A stretch of DNA of 12,918 nucleotides from positions 1 through 12,918 of the forward strand of contig JAIRXA010000177.1 of the NCBI GenBank assembly GCA_031268525.1, read 5' to 3'. The position numbers and the translations under genes are program-made. The notes beneath the pieces are model-generated. The model did no database searches, was not told where the DNA came from, and worked only from the letters and a program-made list of their open reading frames with translations. The first letter of the stretch is position 1. Every line of letters begins with the position of its first letter. The stretch comes from Coriobacteriales bacterium. GTDB taxonomy: Bacteria; Actinomycetota; Coriobacteriia; Coriobacteriales; UBA8131. Below, in pieces: positions 1-6,330 of this stretch.

Positions 1-2
1 TG

Positions 3-52
3 TCACCAAACAAAGGATCAGATGGGCACCCGGGCACATCTTTGTTTGGTGA
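3..52. repeat. Inverted repeat, 13-bp perfect arms
   Basis: Arms TCACCAAACAAAG (3-15) and CTTTGTTTGGTGA (40-52) are exact reverse complements, separated by 24 bases that include GGGCACCCGGGC. There is no T-run after the right arm beyond the arm itself, so it is not a clear intrinsic terminator. It could be an operator, the terminator of a gene to the left of the window, or an element end. The ATPase gene lies 175 bases downstream. Confidence 0.6.
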
Positions 53-120
53 AGAAATCATAACACGAGCGTTAATCGGGGACTACTTCTCTATCCGCAC
101 GGTGGGTGACTATCAGAAAT

Positions 121-200
121 TTGAATAAATGTAAACAAGCGTGAAAAGACTTGAAAAAACTTGAAAAGATGTGAAAGAATGTGAAAAGACTTGAAAGAAA
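121..200. repeat. Eight 10-bp tandem repeats (phased A-tracts) upstream of the ATPase gene
   Basis: Eight consecutive decamers fit a loose consensus (G/T)TGAAAAGA(C/T). The cleanest are GTGAAAAGAC (141-150 and 181-190), TTGAAAAAAC (151-160), TTGAAAAGAT (161-170) and GTGAAAGAAT (171-180). Units 121-130 and 131-140 are degenerate. The period is exactly 10 with no slippage, so each A-tract falls on the same helical face, which predicts intrinsic bending. The array ends 26 bases before the ATPase start codon. It could be an iteron-type binding array, an autoregulatory operator or a bent promoter element. Confidence 0.8.
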
Positions 201-226
201 CGCCGTGTCCTGAATGGAGCTTTGCG

Positions 227-1330
227 ATGCAGCCGAATCCCTTTACGCCTGTGTTTGGTAATGAACCTTTGGTTTTGGCGGGTCGTGAAACCTTGATTAA
301 TGATGTTCTTGGAGGATTGGAAAATGGTCCAGGCGACCCGAACAGAGTAACGGTTCTCACTGGCCCACGGGGCAGCGGCAAAACTGTTCTCTTGAGCAGG
401 ATCGCCTCTGAGGCACAGGGAATGGGCTGGATAGCAGTTGATGTCCTTGCGGCAAACGGGATGCTTGAAGAAATCATAGATCAGTTGGAACGGAAAGCCG
501 CAGAGTTCCTCCCCAAAAAGAGAAAAAGTCGCCTTACGAGTGTGCAGGTATCGGGGATAGGTGCAACCCGGGAGTTCCTCTCAGACGACAAACCCGGATG
601 GCGCACACAGATGGACAATTATCTCGACCTCCTCGCCGAATATGATGTTGGTCTACTTTTCACGATCGATGAGATCAGGGCGGATATCAGGGACCTTGTG
701 ACCTTTGTTTCGGTGTTCCAACTATTCATCCGTGACAGGCGAAACGTCGCTCTGCTGATGGCTGGTCTTCCACATGAGGTCTTACCGATGTATCAGGACC
801 GACAGATCTCCTTTGTCAGAAGGGCATTTTTACGCAAGCTTGAACCTGTGGAAATGCCCGAAGTCAGGATCGCCATGAAAAAGACCATAGAACTGGCGGG
901 CAGGAGAATCGAGCCTGCGGCTCTGGAGAAATCGGCCGAGAGCACCATGGGACTGCCATTCATGATCCAGCTGGTTGGTTATCGTATGTTTAATCAATCG
1001 CAGAAGACAACGATTACCCTTGAAGATGCTCAGGCAGGAATCAAAGATGCAGGGGAGGATATGGAGCACATGATTCTCGATGCAACACTGCATGAGTCGA
1101 CCCCAACAGAGAAGCGTTTCCTGCTGGCGATGTTGCCAGATGAGGAGGAGAGTAAGGTTGGGGATATTGCGAAACGTATGGGGAGCAGCCTTTCGTCAAC
1201 AAGTCATTACAAGAGAAGACTGGTTGACCGGGGAGTCCTCTACGACGCCGGTCGAGGTCTTGTTGCTTTCAGTATGCCCATGCTGAAGGCTTTACTCATT
1301 GAGCGTTATGGCAGAAGCGTGGAGAGATAA
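227..1330 (+). CDS. AAA+ ATPase with C-terminal winged helix (ORC/Cdc6-like layout)
   Basis: A 367-residue P-loop ATPase. Residues 46-53 form a Walker A motif (GPRGSGKT). LLFTIDEI at 143-150 is a Walker B motif, and the following strand VALLMAG (174-180) sits where sensor 1 is expected. Residues about 290-350, beginning STPTEKRFL and including VGDIAKRM and TSHYKRRLVDRGVL, read as a winged helix-turn-helix. This ATPase-plus-winged-helix order resembles ORC/Cdc6-type and STAND-like ATP-binding proteins common in Actinobacteria. The start is ATG 227, because GGAG at 216-219 is well spaced and the start of the conserved domain follows at once; a TTG at 191 lies inside the repeat array and has no ribosome site. 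The gene stands alone, convergent with the minus-strand unit to its right. The phased repeat array just upstream is a plausible target for its own winged helix. No substrate or partner can be inferred. Family assignment is firm, role unknown. Confidence 0.85.
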   Translation: MQPNPFTPVFGNEPLVLAGRETLINDVLGGLENGPGDPNRVTVLTGPRGSGKTVLLSRIASEAQGMGWIAVDVLAANGMLEEIIDQLERKAAEFLPKKRKSRLTSVQVSGIGATREFLSDDKPGWRTQMDNYLDLLAEYDVGLLFTIDEIRADIRDLVTFVSVFQLFIRDRRNVALLMAGLPHEVLPMYQDRQISFVRRAFLRKLEPVEMPEVRIAMKKTIELAGRRIEPAALEKSAESTMGLPFMIQLVGYRMFNQSQKTTITLEDAQAGIKDAGEDMEHMILDATLHESTPTEKRFLLAMLPDEEESKVGDIAKRMGSSLSSTSHYKRRLVDRGVLYDAGRGLVAFSMPMLKALLIERYGRSVER

Positions 1331-1376
1331 AAGACAAAAAGGCGAACGTCCACTTTTGTCTTACACTTTTTGTCTT
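1331..1376. repeat. Inverted repeat plus tandem 13-mers between convergent genes
   Basis: AAGACAAAAAG (1331-1341) is exactly complementary to CTTTTTGTCTT (1366-1376). A second, one-base-shorter copy, CTTTTGTCTT (1353-1362), can pair with the same left arm, so two alternative hairpins are possible. The two right-hand copies form a 13-bp tandem repeat (1351-1363 and 1364-1376). The element starts right after the ATPase stop codon. It may act as a weak bidirectional terminator. The remaining stretch to 1491 holds only a short palindrome, GGGTG-T-CACCC (1383-1393). Confidence 0.55.
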
Positions 1377-1491
1377 GCGTCCGGGTGTCACCCTTTCTTA
1401 CGCTGACCCTTACCCGCTCAGGAAGCCACTCGGAACTTGAGCTTTAGGACGACTGCCAATACATTTCGACGCTACATTTCTTTGCTGGTCG

Positions 1492-2331
1492 CTATGCTGT
1501 TGTGTGCCTTGCGGAACCTGTTGGTTTGCCTGCACTCGTGGCCGTTCGCCCTCTGGAAGACATTTTCGCAGATAAATCTCTTGCATAGAGGGCATGGACG
1601 GCGGTGTGGGCGATGGCGTCTGGGCTGATGATGCTTATGTCGCTCCAAACGGGAGCGAAGCGTGCAAGCGCCAGGCTGGCCAGTTGGTCGCGGACAACGA
1701 TCAGGGCATGGGAGCAGGCGGGAGAGGGGCCGCCATCGAGTAGGCGCACTGCCGAGGTGAAGCCCCCTTCGTGCAGAAGTTCGAGTCGCCCCAGTTCGTC
1801 AACGACCAGCAGTCCAGGCCGTGCCTGTGTATCGTCATCGGCTTGTATGCCGATGTCATGCCGTGCGTCACCGTCATTGCTGGACTGTATGCCCATGCCT
1901 GCCCGTCCTGGCATGTGCGTCGCCAGCTTGTCGAAGTGTGCGTTCACCGCCATGATGGCTTCGTCACGGATCGCCCAACCGAGTTGGGCACGATCTGCCT
2001 GTCCCGTTGTTGCCGCCTGCTCTGGCGCTCCAACTGCGATCGTCGTTCCCACGGGTGCGCTTTCAGCAAGGTCGCGGCGCAAGGCGAAGGGAAAGCGTTC
2101 GCCCGAAGGCAGTAAGACGGTCTCGATTCCGAGCTTCTCAAAGGTCGGGGCGCTGTCATCCGCCGTTCTTGCCTCCATGCCGTTTGCATCATCGTTCGCG
2201 AAGTGTCTGCGCCAGATGCCGGGGGAGAGCACGCCTCGGCAGATGATACCCCGACCCATCAGCTCCTCACACAGTATTGTGAGCCAGCGGGTCTTGCCAA
2301 TCTGTATGTCCCCGGTCAGGATGAACAGCAT
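1492..2331 (-). CDS. THEP1/NTPase_1-like P-loop nucleotide-binding protein
   Basis: A 279-residue protein starting MLFILTGDIQIGKT, so the Walker A motif (GDIQIGKT, 7-14) is at the extreme N-terminus as in the THEP1 nucleoside-triphosphatase family. LLVVDELGRLEL (174-185) matches the Walker B segment of that family, where the pattern is hydrophobic-D-E-[IL]-G-x-[LM]-E. SHALIVVRD (207-215) is a plausible following strand. Known THEP1 proteins are about 170-200 residues. This one is longer because of insertions around residues 40-65 and 100-172 (the latter rich in Ala, Asp and Gly, with repeated GIQ units) and a Ser/Thr/Arg-rich tail after about 255. ATG 2331 is preceded by GAGGA. It lies 165 bases downstream of the polyferredoxin-like gene on the same strand, so the two are probably cotranscribed. 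The enzymatic role is not known for this context; NTP hydrolysis or a chaperone-like nucleotide switch for the iron-sulfur protein are inferences. Confidence 0.75.
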   Translation of the reverse strand: MLFILTGDIQIGKTRWLTILCEELMGRGIICRGVLSPGIWRRHFANDDANGMEARTADDSAPTFEKLGIETVLLPSGERFPFALRRDLAESAPVGTTIAVGAPEQAATTGQADRAQLGWAIRDEAIMAVNAHFDKLATHMPGRAGMGIQSSNDGDARHDIGIQADDDTQARPGLLVVDELGRLELLHEGGFTSAVRLLDGGPSPACSHALIVVRDQLASLALARFAPVWSDISIISPDAIAHTAVHALYARDLSAKMSSRGRTATSAGKPTGSARHTTA

Positions 2332-2401
2332 GTTCCTCAGTATACGCTCTTCCTATCAACAGCAAAGTATTGTTGCCGGAGGAGACAGGGGAAGTAGATA
2401 A

Positions 2402-2463
2402 AAGGAGGATCGTTCCTTTGGGAAAGGACTCAAGCCAGAAGACTTCAGCATCGGCGCCTCCTT
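2402..2463 (-). ncRNA. Candidate structured RNA in the spacer between the ferredoxin-like and NTPase genes
   Basis: On the minus strand an outer stem AAGGAGG/CCTCCTT (2463-2457 with 2408-2402) encloses two hairpins: AAGTC-TTCT-GGCTT (2445-2432, one G-U pair) and TCCTTT-CCC-AAAGGA (2428-2414). This is a three-way-junction shape, followed by only a short T-run (four T). The NTPase start codon is about 70 bases downstream. No known riboswitch consensus was recognised. Alternatives are an intercistronic processing site or a weak attenuator. The outer stem contains a Shine-Dalgarno-like GGAGG, so it could also simply pair out a ribosome site. Confidence 0.35.
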
Positions 2464-2496
2464 GGCTTACGTCCCCCTTGTTTGGTAGACGGTCTG

Positions 2497-3891
2497 TCAG
2501 TCCAACAGAAACTCGACGCCACTAATCTCAGTATAGCCGCAAGCCTGCGCTGGGCAGGCCTGCATACATGCGGAGCAGGCCATGCAGTACAGCGTCTCAA
2601 CGACTATCCTACGTTGAGGCTCTGGTGCTTTTTCCGTTGCTGCTGCTATTGTTGCTGCTGCTGTTATCGTTGCTGCATCCTTCAAAGCTTCCGCTTCAGC
2701 TGCCGCCGAAGCCCCAGCCTCAGACTCAGCCTCCGGCTGGATATTCACAAAGTGGCGAGCGTGAACAGGGCAGGCGTCAACGCAAGTACCACATCGCGTG
2801 CAGCGTTTTGGATCTATTGTCGAGACCGTCAGTACCACGTCGTCAGCGTGCTCAGGGTTTCGTCCGAGAGACTCGACCAACATATAGCGCACAGGAGTAG
2901 TCATTGGCGAAGGGACATCTTTTTCTGCCGCCTTGTTGGCCGCCCAGAGTTTCGTGCGCTCAAAGCCTAAGCTGCGTACTCGCTGGCGTCGCGTTTCGTC
3001 CAGAGCTCTGTTGCCTGTTCGGGCGCTCTCATCCCAGGAAGCCTTGAGTTCATCCATAAAACCGGTGAACATGCCGCGGCGATCGACCCGAACCTCGCCT
3101 GTCAGATAAGCGCGAACATCAGCCTTACGGGCTTGGGGCAACTCACGGGCCTCCATGATCAAGCCGACCTGCTGCCCAGTCCAACGCTCCGCGGTCGCAA
3201 TCGCTGTGCTGAAGGTTTCCTCGATGGTGCCGAGGGCGTTCACTGGACAAGCGGTGCATTGCTCTGGCGGCAGATAGACAAGTAATTCGGAAAGGCGGGC
3301 AACCCCGATTTCATTGAGCGCAGAAAACCAGATTTCAGGGCCAAGCATACCAAGACAGGGGATTATGGAGAGGTGCTCGCTGGCCACTGCCTGGTCAATC
3401 AGTTCAAGCTCCTGTTCGGCATGCGCAGGTCCGGTCGTCTCCAAGTCTAACTCGGGCTCGATCACCTCCACCTCCAGGTCCTGCTCGGCATGCTCGGGCT
3501 CGACCGTCTCCAGCTCAAGTCTGAGCAGCGCGCTGGTGCGCTCGCAGGTGATGGCCAGACGCTCAACTCGCAAAGCTGCCTGTAGGATCAGTCGGTTGAT
3601 CTGCTGGATGGTTCGAGCTGAGCCAGCTAAAGCGTTCACAGGGCAGGCGCTCACACAGACTCCACATTTCAGGCAACTGGTCGTGGGATGCGGCCGTGCG
3701 CTCATTTCGCCATCCAAGGCATGAACTGGGCAGACCTTGAGGCAGATGTCGCAGGTCGTCGGCTTTTTGGCAGTGCGCAGGCAGTGGCTTGTAAGCGCCA
3801 TCAATCGGCCAAGGCCAAAATCGCTGACACCGGGATTACAGCACCTGATGATTTCGGGAGTGATTTCGGGAGTGAGTGTCTGTGTATTCAT
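2497..3891 (-). CDS. Polyferredoxin-like multi-[4Fe-4S] protein
   Basis: A 464-residue cysteine-rich protein with no signal peptide or membrane segment, so cytoplasmic. Complete CxxCxxCxxxCP cluster motifs occur at C73/C76/C79/C83, C364/C367/C370/C374 and C436/C439/C442/C446. A shortened motif C47-x2-C50-x3-C54-P, helped perhaps by C37, may hold a fourth cluster. The middle carries C116 (ITCERTSALL), C179 (IIPCLGMLGPEIW) and C212/C215 (QCTACPVNAL), a spacing reminiscent of the MvhD/FrhD iron-sulfur fold, with an acidic insertion (about 125-170) between. That insertion is a 23-residue tandem duplication (125-147 and 148-170). A long Ala/Glu-rich linker (about 385-420) joins the last two cluster motifs. 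Its role is probably electron transfer. It heads a likely two-gene operon with the NTPase and diverges from the FMN/FAD reductase. ATG 3891 has no clear ribosome site; a TATACT box lies only seven bases upstream, consistent with a leaderless message. Confidence 0.8.
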   Translation of the reverse strand: MNTQTLTPEITPEIIRCCNPGVSDFGLGRLMALTSHCLRTAKKPTTCDICLKVCPVHALDGEMSARPHPTTSCLKCGVCVSACPVNALAGSARTIQQINRLILQAALRVERLAITCERTSALLRLELETVEPEHAEQDLEVEVIEPELDLETTGPAHAEQELELIDQAVASEHLSIIPCLGMLGPEIWFSALNEIGVARLSELLVYLPPEQCTACPVNALGTIEETFSTAIATAERWTGQQVGLIMEARELPQARKADVRAYLTGEVRVDRRGMFTGFMDELKASWDESARTGNRALDETRRQRVRSLGFERTKLWAANKAAEKDVPSPMTTPVRYMLVESLGRNPEHADDVVLTVSTIDPKRCTRCGTCVDACPVHARHFVNIQPEAESEAGASAAAEAEALKDAATITAAATIAAATEKAPEPQRRIVVETLYCMACSACMQACPAQACGYTEISGVEFLLD

Positions 3892-3898
3892 ACCAGAC

Positions 3899-3906
3899 AG
3901 TATAAT
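3899..3906. promoter_or_regulatory. Back-to-back -10-like boxes for the divergent pair
   Basis: AGTATAAT reads as TATAAT on the plus strand (3901-3906) and as TATACT on the minus strand (inside 3904-3899). On the minus strand the box is seven bases before the polyferredoxin-like ATG, which would put the transcript start at or next to the start codon. No convincing -35 hexamer was found for either direction, so activator-dependent transcription is possible. This is a motif match only. Confidence 0.4.
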
Positions 3907-3940
3907 TCAGCCCCAGGATGCAGAGACGAGAAAGGGTAGG

Positions 3941-3970
3941 TGTTTTCGGGTGTTTTAGCGTGTTTTCGCT
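3941..3970. repeat. Three 10-bp tandem repeats in the divergent control region
   Basis: TGTTTTCGGG (3941-3950), TGTTTTAGCG (3951-3960) and TGTTTTCGCT (3961-3970) repeat with an exact 10-bp period. A weaker T/CG-rich continuation (CGTTTCGCCT, then CTCGCGCTCG) runs to about 4000. On the minus strand the shared core is (C/T)GAAAACA or TAAAACA. The phasing again puts the A/T tracts on one helical face. It lies between the polyferredoxin-like gene and the FMN/FAD reductase and may bind a regulator of either. Confidence 0.65.
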
Positions 3971-4001
3971 CGTTTCGCCTCTCGCGCTCGTCGTTCGTTT
4001 G

Positions 4002-4020
4002 TTCTCTGCTCTTCAGAGAA
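4002..4020 (+). other. Hairpin in the likely 5' leader of the FMN/FAD reductase
   Basis: TTCTCTG (4002-4008) pairs exactly with CAGAGAA (4014-4020) around a five-base loop. It sits 12 bases before the strong ribosome site of the candidate leader ORF, so it may be either an operator or part of a 5' UTR structure. Confidence 0.4.
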
Positions 4021-4043
4021 GTACAATGCACAAGGAGTTTTAG

Positions 4044-4100
4044 ATGGCAGAAAACAGAGGAAGAAAACCGAGGAGAGGAGTTGTGCATGGACGGGGATAA
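4044..4100 (+). CDS. Candidate 18-codon arginine-rich leader ORF
   Basis: ATG 4044 is preceded by AAGGAG (4032-4037) at a six-base spacing, a better ribosome site than the one used by the reductase itself. The peptide begins MAENRGRKPRRG and is 18 residues, six of them Arg, with AGA, AGG and CGG codons. Its TAA (4098-4100) lies 14 bases inside the reductase reading frame, in a different frame, so translation of the two would be coupled or in competition. It could be a regulatory upstream ORF or chance; there is no homology evidence. Confidence 0.35.
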   Translation: MAENRGRKPRRGVVHGRG

Positions 4101-6081
4101 GAATGTGGAAATCAAGGAGATGTACGAGAGCGAGGAGTACGATGGGAACGAAGATCAGGCGACCGAGAAGCTCTTAGACAGAAGGAAATTTGTAAAGGGT
4201 GGAGCAGCTGTTGTCGCGACTGCTGTTGTTGCCGGGGGTCTCGCAGCCTGCTCAAACGGCGGAGGCGATACGCCAGCAGGTGGTTCGGGCGGCGCGGCAG
4301 ACGGAACGCCAGCCGCTGATGGCACCTACACCGCATCTGCCCAGGGGCGCAACGGTCAGGTTGTGACGCAGACAACCATCTCTGGTGGCGCCATCACCAA
4401 GGTCGAAGTCATCGAACATCAGGAAACCGATGTCTTCGGCGGCGTAGCCGTTGACCCGCTCTGCCAGAACATCGTCGCTGCCAACTCGTATGGCATTGAC
4501 GCCATCGCCGGAGCGACTTGGACTTCCGCCGCCATCAAAGACGGTGTTGCGGCGGCAATCGCGGAAGCCGGCGGTTCCGCGGATCTCTACAACAAGCCCA
4601 CGGTCTACGAAAACGTGCAGGACGAAACCATCGATGCCGATATCGCTGTGATCGGGGCTGGTTTCTCGGGTCTTATCAGCGCTTGCGTTGCGGCTGAGTC
4701 CGGTGCCAAGGTGGTACTGATCGACAAGGCCGGCATCGGCGGCTGCTCATTGCAGTCATTTGGGGCAGCGATCTATGACAGCCCTGAACTTATCGAAGCC
4801 AGACTCAATGAATGGCTCGCAGGTCAGATGTATATTGCGGATCCCGCGCTCATCTATGCATATCTGAGCAACAACATGGATGCCATCAGTTGGGTCAGGC
4901 AATTCAAGGATACGACTGACTTCTTCCCCTTCTTTGGCGAGGAAGGCTTCTTCAGGGGCCTGCTCTGCGCTTACACGGACCGCCCGAAGGTGTATCAGGA
5001 AATGTTTGACAAGACCGTTTTGGCCAACGGTGGCTCGGTGCATATCCAGACAACAGCTACGGAGCTGCTTACCGACGGCGCCGGCACCGTTACCGGTGTT
5101 GTTGCCAAGCGCCTCGATGGTTCGACCCTGACCATCAACGCCAAGGCCGTGAATATCGCGACCGGTGGTTTTGGCGGCAACGCAGGATTGATAAAGGAGC
5201 TGACCGGATACGACGTGGTCTGCGGTAGCCTCACGCAGTGCATCGGAGAAGGCGAGGATATGGCCTATGCCGTCGGTGCTCCCGTACCGAAGAACAAGGG
5301 TGGTTTGCAGTTGCATCAGACGCTGGCAACCTCCACTGCCAAGCTCTCCGGATATGAGTATTTCCAGCAGCAGATGCCGATGGTCATGGGCTATGTGCCC
5401 TCCGTCCTGAATGTGGATGGCGCCGGAAAGCGCTTCCGTAACGAGGATTGGGTGAACAACCCCACTGCGGCGGCAACAGGCGGCGCCTTTGTCGGCGGTG
5501 TTACCTATGTGCTTTTGGATCAGAACTTTATCCAGAAGCTGGAAAGCGGCGGCACCGCAGCAATCGGTTATACGGAAAGCCCTGGGATGCCACCGGAATA
5601 CAAGCCCGATTATCAACCCGATACGCCATGGGCGGATTTCTCGAAGGTTTTGGGCGATCTGGTGCCGAACGACTGGGCCTACACGGGCGCCTCGATCGAG
5701 GAAGTGGCTAACGCAGCGGGCATGGACCCAGCTGTTTTGCAGGCCACGATTGATACCTACAACGGGTATTGCGCAGCCGGTAAGGATGCAATCTTTAACA
5801 AGGACCCCCAGCATCTGGTCGCCTACGACGGCAGTGGCCCCTATTATCTGATCAGTATCACCTATAACCATCTGGGCACCATCGGTGGCATCGCCACAAA
5901 CGAAGACTTCCAGGTTCTGGATGAAAACAAGAAGGCAATCCCCGGTCTGTATTCGACGGGCGCTGAAGCGTACGGCACTGCCTGGAACCGTAACTATAAC
6001 GGCCAAGGCGATGGTATCGGCTTTGCCATGGTGTCGGGCTATGTCGCAGGTGGTATTCTCGCACGATACGCTGGCAAGTAA
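4087..6081 (+). CDS. Tat-exported lipoprotein flavin reductase, FMN_bind plus FAD_binding_2 (fumarate/urocanate reductase family)
   Basis: A 664-residue flavoenzyme likely to reduce a small unsaturated organic acid or related acceptor on the outer face of the membrane. Residues 31-38 (DRRKFVKG) form a twin-arginine motif followed by a hydrophobic stretch and a lipobox LAAC (Cys55), so it should be exported folded and lipid-anchored. Residues about 78-160 are an FMN-binding domain with DAIAGATWTS (138-147), the type of site where ApbE attaches FMN to Thr (here probably Thr144). A dinucleotide motif GAGFSG (190-195) opens the FAD domain. The C-terminal IPGLYSTGAEAYG and GQGDGIGFA segments are the usual FAD-contacting end of the family, and NHLGTIGGI matches the conserved His/Gly-rich active-site strand. 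ATG 4087 is chosen because AGGAGAGGAG (4071-4080) is correctly spaced; the frame is open further upstream but reads through the repeats. The substrate cannot be read from sequence. A clear terminator follows. Confidence 0.9.
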   Translation: MDGDKNVEIKEMYESEEYDGNEDQATEKLLDRRKFVKGGAAVVATAVVAGGLAACSNGGGDTPAGGSGGAADGTPAADGTYTASAQGRNGQVVTQTTISGGAITKVEVIEHQETDVFGGVAVDPLCQNIVAANSYGIDAIAGATWTSAAIKDGVAAAIAEAGGSADLYNKPTVYENVQDETIDADIAVIGAGFSGLISACVAAESGAKVVLIDKAGIGGCSLQSFGAAIYDSPELIEARLNEWLAGQMYIADPALIYAYLSNNMDAISWVRQFKDTTDFFPFFGEEGFFRGLLCAYTDRPKVYQEMFDKTVLANGGSVHIQTTATELLTDGAGTVTGVVAKRLDGSTLTINAKAVNIATGGFGGNAGLIKELTGYDVVCGSLTQCIGEGEDMAYAVGAPVPKNKGGLQLHQTLATSTAKLSGYEYFQQQMPMVMGYVPSVLNVDGAGKRFRNEDWVNNPTAAATGGAFVGGVTYVLLDQNFIQKLESGGTAAIGYTESPGMPPEYKPDYQPDTPWADFSKVLGDLVPNDWAYTGASIEEVANAAGMDPAVLQATIDTYNGYCAAGKDAIFNKDPQHLVAYDGSGPYYLISITYNHLGTIGGIATNEDFQVLDENKKAIPGLYSTGAEAYGTAWNRNYNGQGDGIGFAMVSGYVAGGILARYAGK

Positions 6082-6105
6082 GGCCGCGACAAAAGCCAGC
6101 AAGGT

Positions 6106-6138
6106 AAAGGGAGCCCCCTCGACAAGGGCTCCCTTTTT
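6106..6138 (+). terminator. Rho-independent terminator of the FMN/FAD reductase gene
   Basis: AAAGGGAGCCC (6106-6116) pairs with GGGCTCCCTTT (6126-6136) over 11 bp around a nine-base loop, ending in TTTTT (6134-6138). It starts 25 bases after the reductase stop codon. From here to the promoter at 6302 nothing clear was seen. Confidence 0.9.
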
Positions 6139-6301
6139 GGTGCGCCCGGCAAGCCCCCCGAGCTTTCCTTTTTACCCCTCCGGCAGCCCCCGTGCTTTCC
6201 CATAAGCACCGTTTCTCAGATTGCGGAGAGTCCTGTTTCTGCTCACACTCTTCCATACTTTACGCAAGCTCTACTCAAACCGTCGTTTCTTGCCGTCATC
6301 C

Positions 6302-6330
6302 TTGACACGCCCTCAAAGGGGGCGTATAAA
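6302..6330 (+). promoter_or_regulatory. Sigma-70-type promoter with a palindromic spacer
   Basis: TTGACA (6302-6307) and TATAAA (6325-6330) are separated by exactly 17 bases. The spacer itself is an inverted repeat, CGCCC-(7)-GGGCG (6308-6324), a likely repressor or activator site. Transcription would start near 6337, giving a leader of about 60 bases before the URO-D gene. Confidence 0.75.

Noticed and set aside
121..200. CRISPR-like array
   Set aside because: The units are 10 bp, contiguous and have no spacers.
191..226. TTG start 12 codons upstream for the AAA+ ATPase
   Set aside because: It falls inside the decamer array and has no Shine-Dalgarno, whereas ATG 227 has GGAG at good spacing.
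1604..2401. 265-codon plus-strand frame opposite the NTPase gene
   Set aside because: Serine/Arg-rich translation with no family features; the minus-strand protein has clear Walker motifs.
2402..2463. Cobalamin, Moco or TPP riboswitch
   Set aside because: None of the conserved core sequences I know for these classes could be matched; only the stems are visible, so it is listed as an unassigned structure.
4756..6102. 448-codon minus-strand frame opposite the FMN/FAD reductase
   Set aside because: It is a shadow of a well-supported gene, with no ribosome site or recognisable domain.
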